Part shown: positions 5,031-9,302 of the stretch, piece after piece
Layout: each line of letters opens with the position of its first letter
Numbering within the stretch: position 1 is the stretch's first letter
Source: Pseudomonadota bacterium
GTDB lineage: Bacteria > Desulfobacterota > Syntrophia > Syntrophales > JADFWA01
Direction of reading: 5' to 3'
Assembly: GCA_030610915.1 (NCBI GenBank)
Contig: JAUWQS010000047.1
Coordinates: 1-9,302 of the forward strand
DNA: 9,302 nt
Translations under genes and position numbers: made by a program
The notes under the pieces: generated by a model
Databases searched by the model: none
Told to the model about the DNA's origin: nothing
What the model saw: the letters and a program-made list of their open reading frames with translations, nothing else

Positions 5031-6023
5031 CTACGACTTTCTCAATGATTGCTTGAATGCCTGAACTCCGGTATACACCTTTTGGGCAAGACTGCTCCCC
5101 ATAAAAAATTCGAGATGGGCAAGCTTGATCTCCTTTGCCCCGAATCCAGATTTATATCTGAGCAACCCTGATGAATCACATGCCGTAACACCCCCAAGGT
5201 TAAGATATTGTATACCTTTATTGCGTAGATGTTCAATAGTTTTCCACATAAGATAGTGTGATGCCCCCAACTCCATACCTTTTTTGCTTGTTCCGCCTGA
5301 TTGATAGTAAGCTGATTTGTCTGATGTTAGGATCAGAAAAGATGAAAGGACTTCATCTTGCGAGGCAAGCTGCATTAAGCTTCCTGCGCCGGTTGAAACA
5401 AGAGTGTGGTGAAGATTAAGATTTATTCCTGTTGGCACAGCCTCTCCACGCAACCTCCTCCGATTCATTGAATGATCTATCAAATCTCGATGTGCCCGGC
5501 AGGAATCCAGGGTATTTACTACTTTAAATATAAAATTTTGTTTTTCCACCTTTCTGATATTTCTGCGATGGTTAGAAGAGAAGCTGTTAAAGAGCTGGAC
5601 CGGCTCTAAAGTAAGATCAAGAAGATACTCGCTGCGTTTTAATTGCAAAACAGGTATCCCCAATTCCGGGACATCTATGGGGATCGCTTCAAACGAGTTT
5701 AAGTAAAGTTTATAGATTCTCCTTCGTCTGCAATAGGTTTTCAGCCCAGACCAAAAAAGAGTGACAACATCCGGATCAGAATCGATTATGCGAGGAAAGG
5801 TAGGGAAAGTAAGGATAGAAGAAAGAAGCCCTTTAGTCTCAAATCCTACAGCAAAAGAGGCCGTGGCGCCATTATTTTCGACAGAAAAAGCCACGATCTC
5901 AGTACCGGCAAAAACACTCGCCCTAAGAAATTCTTCTCTATAAAAACATGGGCTTCCTGCAAGCTGAGAATATTTTTGCAGGATACCGGATGAAGGACTT
6001 CTCTGAACAACAAATGAGGACAT
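5031..6023 (-). CDS. FemAB-like / GNAT-fold acyltransferase (Acetyltransf_6 type)
   Basis: This 330-residue protein has the two-part GNAT architecture of FemAB-related proteins. The C-terminal half is diagnostic: AYYQSGGTSKKGMELGASHY (238-257), the helix WKTIEHLRNKGI, the strand YLNLGG (273-278) and KSGFGAKEI (291-299). A basic SNHRRNIRK patch (150-158) precedes it. FemAB proteins add aminoacyl groups to lipid-linked peptidoglycan precursors; relatives in exopolysaccharide loci are thought to acylate or aminoacylate glycan intermediates. No signal peptide, so probably cytoplasmic or membrane-peripheral. Its ATG overlaps the stop of the toroid gene by one base (TGATG), implying coupled translation and joint function. 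Substrate unknown. Confidence 0.85.
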   Translation of the reverse strand: MSSFVVQRSPSSGILQKYSQLAGSPCFYREEFLRASVFAGTEIVAFSVENNGATASFAVGFETKGLLSSILTFPTFPRIIDSDPDVVTLFWSGLKTYCRRRRIYKLYLNSFEAIPIDVPELGIPVLQLKRSEYLLDLTLEPVQLFNSFSSNHRRNIRKVEKQNFIFKVVNTLDSCRAHRDLIDHSMNRRRLRGEAVPTGINLNLHHTLVSTGAGSLMQLASQDEVLSSFLILTSDKSAYYQSGGTSKKGMELGASHYLMWKTIEHLRNKGIQYLNLGGVTACDSSGLLRYKSGFGAKEIKLAHLEFFMGSSLAQKVYTGVQAFKQSLRKS

Positions 6024-7237
6024 CAGGACTTACCGCCATCTTCTTCGGATGAAATAGATGACAAGAGAAGCAGCGCATCAACGAAGAACTTGGCAGGCCA
6101 GCTCAGGATTTGATACTTTCCATATTCACCATCAAAGGGGAAAGAGCCCTTTATGCCTCCACGAAGTCCCATATTAGAGGTTGTTCTGTTCTGGATCTTT
6201 TTCAGAAAAGAGATGGCCCGCTCTGCCGCTTCATAATACTTCTTGTCTCTAATTATTTTATACAACTTAAGCCAGATAACGGCTAATTGAGCATTTCCTG
6301 TGAGACAACTCCAACCAACCTGACTTGACCAGTCACTGGAAAACCTACCGCTTATGCTGCCATTATCTTTCAACTTTTCCAGCAAGACATCTGCGGTCTT
6401 CTGTGCAGATGCAAGATATTCAGTGTTATTTAAAAGAACACCCGCATCAAGAATTCCTTCCGCGGCATAACATATCGTATGAAGCAAAGGCGCTTCAGGA
6501 TCAGAGAGACAATTATTCTGGAACCAGCCATTGGGAAGTTGTTGATGAATGGAATAATTAATATTTTTGGCGCCGGCTTGGTAATATCGAGGCTCATCGA
6601 GAATGTCGCTCAGTTGGATTAGGGAAAAACCAACCCTGGAGTTGTAAGTTGTGGCATCATTTCGCGCAAATCTGGAATTTTCCTTTCTCCATGCCCCATC
6701 AGCGTCCTGCGCCTTGAGGAGAAAATCTGCCGCCCGAATGGAGACATCAATATACCGTTCATCTTTTGTTTCCTGGAATGCCCGCATCCATCCCTGAATT
6801 ACCTGGCCGGTATTAAATACTGCCGGTGATGGGGGTTCATTGATAGTTCCTCCCTGCACCGCTCCGTTTCTCATCTGCACATCAATTTCCCAATCCGCCA
6901 TCCTGATTGCACGCCGGAAGTAATCTAAGTGATTAGTAAAATTATAGTAATCAAAAAATGTGGGGATAATATAACCGGTAACCTCAGGATAAGCCGGCTG
7001 CCATCCCTTTTTTTTGAAATGTGGGTTCCATCCAAGACTGTAACCCCAGGATACCCCTCCTGATTTCGTTGCATCCTGAGCCCGTATGAGCCAGCTCATC
7101 GCCTCATTTAGATGGTTATCATGGGCTGTTTCTGCGGGATGACCTTTATATTTGTCATATATTGTCTCCTTGCAAGCGGTTAAATTCAATAAGTTTGACA
7201 GGGATAGTTTTCTTTTTATTTGCTTTATTAACATCAT
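6023..7237 (-). CDS. Alpha/alpha-toroid glycan-cluster protein, unknown activity
   Basis: This 404-residue protein shows repeated helix-hairpin units of an alpha/alpha barrel, as in glycan epimerases, lyases, glycoside hydrolases and terpene cyclases. Conserved-looking blocks are HPAETAHDNHLNEAMSWL (33-50), GGVSWGYSLGWNP (60-72), YPEVTGYIIPTFFDY (83-97), NTGQVIQGW (142-150), LLHTICYAAEGIL (251-263) and SWPAKFFVDALL (379-390). Similar proteins occur in polysaccharide clusters of environmental bacteria, sometimes misannotated as delta-aminolevulinate dehydratase. There is no signal peptide, so it probably acts in the cytoplasm on a sugar intermediate. It is followed by the FemAB-like gene with a one-base overlap. 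ATG at 7235-7237 or the adjacent 7232-7234 could be the start; the ribosome site is weak. Catalytic role is not established. Confidence 0.78.
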   Translation of the reverse strand: MMLIKQIKRKLSLSNLLNLTACKETIYDKYKGHPAETAHDNHLNEAMSWLIRAQDATKSGGVSWGYSLGWNPHFKKKGWQPAYPEVTGYIIPTFFDYYNFTNHLDYFRRAIRMADWEIDVQMRNGAVQGGTINEPPSPAVFNTGQVIQGWMRAFQETKDERYIDVSIRAADFLLKAQDADGAWRKENSRFARNDATTYNSRVGFSLIQLSDILDEPRYYQAGAKNINYSIHQQLPNGWFQNNCLSDPEAPLLHTICYAAEGILDAGVLLNNTEYLASAQKTADVLLEKLKDNGSISGRFSSDWSSQVGWSCLTGNAQLAVIWLKLYKIIRDKKYYEAAERAISFLKKIQNRTTSNMGLRGGIKGSFPFDGEYGKYQILSWPAKFFVDALLLLSSISSEEDGGKS

Positions 7238-7289
7238 ATTGGCTTCTTGAAATTTGGCTTTCTGTTGATAGGTATTTATGAAAAAAAGG

Positions 7290-7340
7290 CAGGGTAGGGG
7301 AGGTTTTAACCTCCCCTACCCTGGTTTATTGAGCTGATAC
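7290..7340. repeat. Three-way-junction repeat, copy 3 (truncated)
   Basis: This copy keeps the perfect 15-bp hairpin AGGGTAGGGGAGGTT-TT-AACCTCCCCTACCCT (7291-7322) and the right arm TTTATTGAGCTGATAC (7325-7340). It lacks the left arm and the GGGCGACT hairpin. The right arm overlaps the end of the amidotransferase frame: read on the minus strand, GTATCAGCTCAATAA encodes its last four residues and stop. Confidence 0.8.
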
Positions 7341-7682
7341 AATTTTTTTATATAACCTCCAGGAAAGCGAAGCTATTTTGGATATTAAACTTTCCTTAAT
7401 CTCTAAATCTTTTTTACTGATAAAATTTAGATGAGATTTTTTCTCTCTATTTTCTATATCCTTCATCTTCAGGTTAAAAAATCTCAAAAAATCCTTTAAC
7501 TCGGCGGGTTCTTCATTTTCTATCTTTAATAAGTTATTTAGTTCGATTAATGCCTCTTCTCTGGTCATCTGGCCATCCCTGATTAGTTGGGAACACTTTT
7601 CCTGTTTAAAGATAAAATGGGGAATCTGTTTGTTTTTAAGGTAAGATTTGATCGGGGTAAATCGACAGTCGATGTGATCCTT
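7326..7682 (-). pseudogene. wbpG: Out-of-frame 3' part of the WbpG-family amidotransferase
   Basis: In this frame the minus strand continues directly from the amidotransferase as DHIDCRFTPIKSYLKNK, then IPHFIFKQEKCSQLIRDGQMTREEAL, which is the family's normal C-terminal sequence. The in-frame ATG at 7566-7568 (MTREEAL) is internal to this conserved stretch, so the 80-residue open frame from it is not an independent gene. Reaching this frame needs a -1 shift, or one extra A, at the A7 tract 7681-7687. Joined, the protein would be about 378 residues, the usual family length. The final VSAQ and the stop come from the repeat at 7290-7340. Confidence 0.8.
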
Positions 7683-8461
7683 TTTTTATCAGGCGTCCTC
7701 CAGCCCAATTTCTCTTCCATGACATCCTGAATATCCTGATTATTCCAGGGAAGATAGTCAGGCAGATTAATCTCCTGATAGTCTGTGCCAAACAGCTTTG
7801 ACTTGATCTTTTCCAGTATTCCCAATTCAAAGCGCCGCCTTAGCAAAAAGGCATCTGTCTGATGATTTTCAAATCCATTCTTTTGCAGCACCTTTCTCAC
7901 ATAAAAAGGGTGAGAAGATATTACTTCAAAAGGAGATTGTTCATCTATCCTGCTGCTGGTTCCTAAAATTACCAGAGGGATATTGAAGAGTCTTTGATAC
8001 TTTATCCGGACATAATTTATACCTGAGGTGCAGATAGAGCAAAATTCCCCGGCGTTTATAAGCATTGTTCGGTAAAAAAATCTTAAATCGTCCGGTTTAT
8101 ATGAACAGAATATATGATCCACATTGAGGATTTGAACAGTACTCAAGATATTTTGGAGGGCATATTCGCTCATAAAACAGTTATTAAAGGTGACGAGAAG
8201 GGGATTTAATTTATATTTTTTCTTGCATAGATATGCCACATAAGTACTGTCGCGCCCCCCGCTATAAGGGATCAGACAATCATACCTTCTTTTTTTGGCC
8301 CTGGCGGCGGCAAATATCCCTTTAAGCTCTTCTTCGGCTGACCCATAATCAAAATTCTTCCATCTCCTGTCCCATTCAAGGCAGTGGTTGCAGACTCCAC
8401 CACTGTTGAATCTTATATCAGGAAAATCTTCCGGCAAGATACATCTTGTACATCTTTTCAT
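7583..8461 (-). CDS. wbpG: N-acetyl sugar amidotransferase, WbpG/PseA family (frameshifted)
   Basis: This reading frame of 292 residues encodes a PP-loop ATPase of the adenine-nucleotide alpha-hydrolase fold. An N-terminal zinc-type site has C4, C7, C24 and C27; the ATP-binding PP-loop is SGGRDS (67-72); a further CxxC pair is at 141-144; GTSSRIDEQ follows near 167-175. WbpG-type enzymes use ammonia from a HisH-like partner to turn an acetamido into an acetamidino group on a nucleotide-linked sugar for O-antigen or flagellin glycans; no partner is in the window. After GWRTPDKK the frame changes: the final 40 or so residues are spurious, and the true C-terminus lies in the -1 frame (7682-7326). 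TAAGGT lies about seven bases before the ATG. Confidence 0.88.
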   Translation of the reverse strand: MKRCTRCILPEDFPDIRFNSGGVCNHCLEWDRRWKNFDYGSAEEELKGIFAAARAKKRRYDCLIPYSGGRDSTYVAYLCKKKYKLNPLLVTFNNCFMSEYALQNILSTVQILNVDHIFCSYKPDDLRFFYRTMLINAGEFCSICTSGINYVRIKYQRLFNIPLVILGTSSRIDEQSPFEVISSHPFYVRKVLQKNGFENHQTDAFLLRRRFELGILEKIKSKLFGTDYQEINLPDYLPWNNQDIQDVMEEKLGWRTPDKKRITSTVDLPRSNLTLKTNRFPILSLNRKSVPN

Positions 8462-8544
8462 AGAGTTACCTTACTTGTAACTAATCAGGTTCACAGTTCC
8501 GTGGTTCACTGTTCAACGGTTGAAGGAAGAGAATCGGGTAATAT
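8462..8544. other. Spacer with short GTTCAC-type direct repeats
   Basis: No gene is visible. Between 8489 and 8522 the motif GGTTCAC or a close variant (GTTCAAC, GTTCC) recurs several times, giving a low-complexity quasi-tandem block. The ribosome site of the amidotransferase lies at the left end. Confidence 0.4.
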
Positions 8545-8623
8545 CTCAATAAGTTCGGGTATGGGCGACTTTAGTCGCCCACATCGGGAGGTTAAAACCT
8601 CCCCTACCCTGATTTATTGAGCT
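8545..8623. repeat. Three-way-junction repeat, copy 4 (degenerate left arm)
   Basis: Same orientation as copy 1. The GGGCGACT-TT-AGTCGCCC and GGGAGGTT-AAAACCTCCC hairpins and the right arm CCCCTACCCTGATTTATTGAGCT (split: CCCCTACCCT then GATTTATTGAGCT) are intact. The left arm has decayed to CTCAATAAGTTCGGGTATG. It lies upstream of the amidotransferase start by 84 bases. Confidence 0.8.
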
Positions 8624-8664
8624 ATTACCATTTTTTCTTAGTGTTATTGTTTTATCGGCACAAT

Positions 8665-8720
8665 GTAGGGGCGAATCTTGTATTCACCCTAATCATGGCG
8701 ATCACAAGAATCGCCCCTAC
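8665..8720. repeat. 56-bp inverted repeat (GTAGGGGCGA family)
   Basis: GTAGGGGCGAATCTTGT at 8665-8681 pairs with ACAAGAATCGCCCCTAC at 8704-8720 (16 of 17 positions), with a 22-base loop that itself contains TTCACCC. It resembles dispersed GTAGGGGCGA palindromes of environmental bacteria and is distinct from the AGCTCAATAAA element, although both share the GTAGGGGCGA core. Confidence 0.75.
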
Positions 8721-8764
8721 GAAAAAACAACATAATCACAGCCTGAGAGTAAGGGATTTTGATG

Positions 8765-8817
8765 AGGATTTACAGGATAAGTTTTGATGTTTTAATCCTG
8801 AATATCCTGTTAATCCT
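8765..8817. repeat. ATCCTGT-type inverted repeat
   Basis: AGGATTTACAGGATA at 8765-8779 pairs with TATCCTGTTAATCCT at 8803-8817 (14 of 15 positions). The right half is also a quasi-tandem of AATCCTG, ATATCCTG and TTAATCCTG. A T7 run follows at 8823-8829, so on the plus strand it would look like a terminator, but no plus-strand gene precedes it. Best read as another dispersed palindrome. Confidence 0.65.
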
Positions 8818-8902
8818 GTCAATTTTTTTAAAGAGCTAAATTCATTTTATCCTTCGTTGTGACTGCAAGCCATGAAGGTTTATCCAGAGGCAGCGGAATA
8901 TT

Positions 8903-9302
8903 TCATCTTTGAGTCTTTTGAATCTCTCCTACCAGATCAATAACCTTTTGGGCGTTATCTTCCCATCTATAATAACCTTCTACCTTGTCGCAGGCTGCCT
9001 TTCCAAGGCTTGACCTTAATTGCGGATCATGTGAAAGTTTCATGATTGCATTTTGCAGTGATGTCGTATTGTCCGGCTCAAAAAGGATGCCATCTTTCCC
9101 ATCAATGATTATATCCTCGATGTTTCGCATTTTTGGAGCGACTACCACTTTTGCCTGGGCCATATACTCCAAAATTTTCATGGGCGAGGCATAAAAGGTT
9201 GCTCTTGGACTCACTGCTATGTCGAACAGACCAATGTGAGCAGGTATTTTATCATGAGATACTCTGCCTGTGATGGTAACTTTCTCTGTCAAACCGTAAT
9301 CT
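8903..9302 (-). CDS. Glycosyltransferase C-terminal domain (GT-B, GT4-like), partial
   Basis: The frame is open through the right edge of the window, so this is the C-terminal 132 residues or so of a larger gene; the TTG near 9290-9292 is internal, with DYG preceding it. It contains the GT-B C-terminal pattern: YGLTEKVTITGRV, a helix VSHDKIPAHIGLFDIAVSP, then ASPMKILEYMAQAKVVVAP, which matches the nucleotide-sugar binding region (usual form EG-P-K-LEYMA), and DGKDGILFEPDN, followed by the typical closing helices with LGKAAC and YRWEDNAQKV. It probably adds a sugar from a nucleotide donor to a growing lipid-linked glycan at the inner face of the membrane. Donor and acceptor cannot be told from this part. 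Confidence 0.9.
   Translation of the reverse strand, partial: DYGLTEKVTITGRVSHDKIPAHIGLFDIAVSPRATFYASPMKILEYMAQAKVVVAPKMRNIEDIIIDGKDGILFEPDNTTSLQNAIMKLSHDPQLRSSLGKAACDKVEGYYRWEDNAQKVIDLVGEIQKTQR

Noticed and set aside
7326..7568. Independent 80-residue gene starting MTREEAL
   Set aside because: The sequence before its ATG, in the same frame, continues the WbpG-family C-terminus (IKSYL, QLIRDGQ), so the ATG is internal to the frameshifted amidotransferase.
3431..8623. CRISPR array
   Set aside because: The repeated units are about 80 bases, internally palindromic, kilobases apart and in both orientations, with no regular spacers or cas genes.
8823..8829. Plus-strand terminator after the ATCCTGT palindrome
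   Set aside because: No plus-strand gene precedes it; the T-run is more likely part of the dispersed repeat.

Overview
The window looks like an accessory, polysaccharide-related region of an environmental Gram-negative-type bacterium. The gene mix (WecB, a WbpG-type amidotransferase, a FemAB-like protein, two toxin-antitoxin pairs) and the many short palindromic repeats resemble Desulfobacterota, Nitrospirota or Planctomycetota-like genomes. This is inference; no marker gene is present and I cannot place it further. Every convincing gene is on the minus strand, so transcription runs from high to low coordinates.

Layout in transcription order: a GT-B glycosyltransferase C-terminus entering from the right edge (8903-9302); a repeat-rich spacer (8462-8902); an N-acetyl sugar amidotransferase (WbpG family) split by a one-base frameshift in an A7 tract (8461-7326); an alpha/alpha-toroid protein and a FemAB/GNAT-like protein with overlapping stop and start (7237-5031); a secreted Trp-rich protein with a C-terminal PKD domain, also split by an apparent one-base frameshift (4926-3536); a TumE-family toxin with a small non-HTH partner (3318-2679); a WecB-type UDP-GlcNAc 2-epimerase with extra loop insertions (2595-1339); and an MntA/HepT-type nucleotidyltransferase-HEPN pair (998-250). 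The left 140 bases hold tandem repeats that resemble the end of an IS21-like element.

The sugar genes together suggest synthesis of a surface glycan containing an epimerised, possibly amidinated, N-acetylated sugar. The glycosyltransferase, toroid protein and FemAB-like protein would act on assembly or modification, and the secreted protein outside the cytoplasm. The two toxin-antitoxin pairs flank wecB, as is common in mobile or unstable regions.

The most striking non-genic signal is a family of about 80-bp elements (3431-3514, 4949-5029, 7290-7340 partial, 8545-8623). Each intact copy has a long outer inverted repeat enclosing two inner hairpins, predicting a three-way junction. Three copies lie within about 25 bases of a minus-strand stop codon; one supplies the stop codon and last residues of the amidotransferase, and another abuts the FemAB stop. 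Several other, unrelated palindromes fill the remaining gaps. No tRNA, rRNA or CRISPR array was seen.
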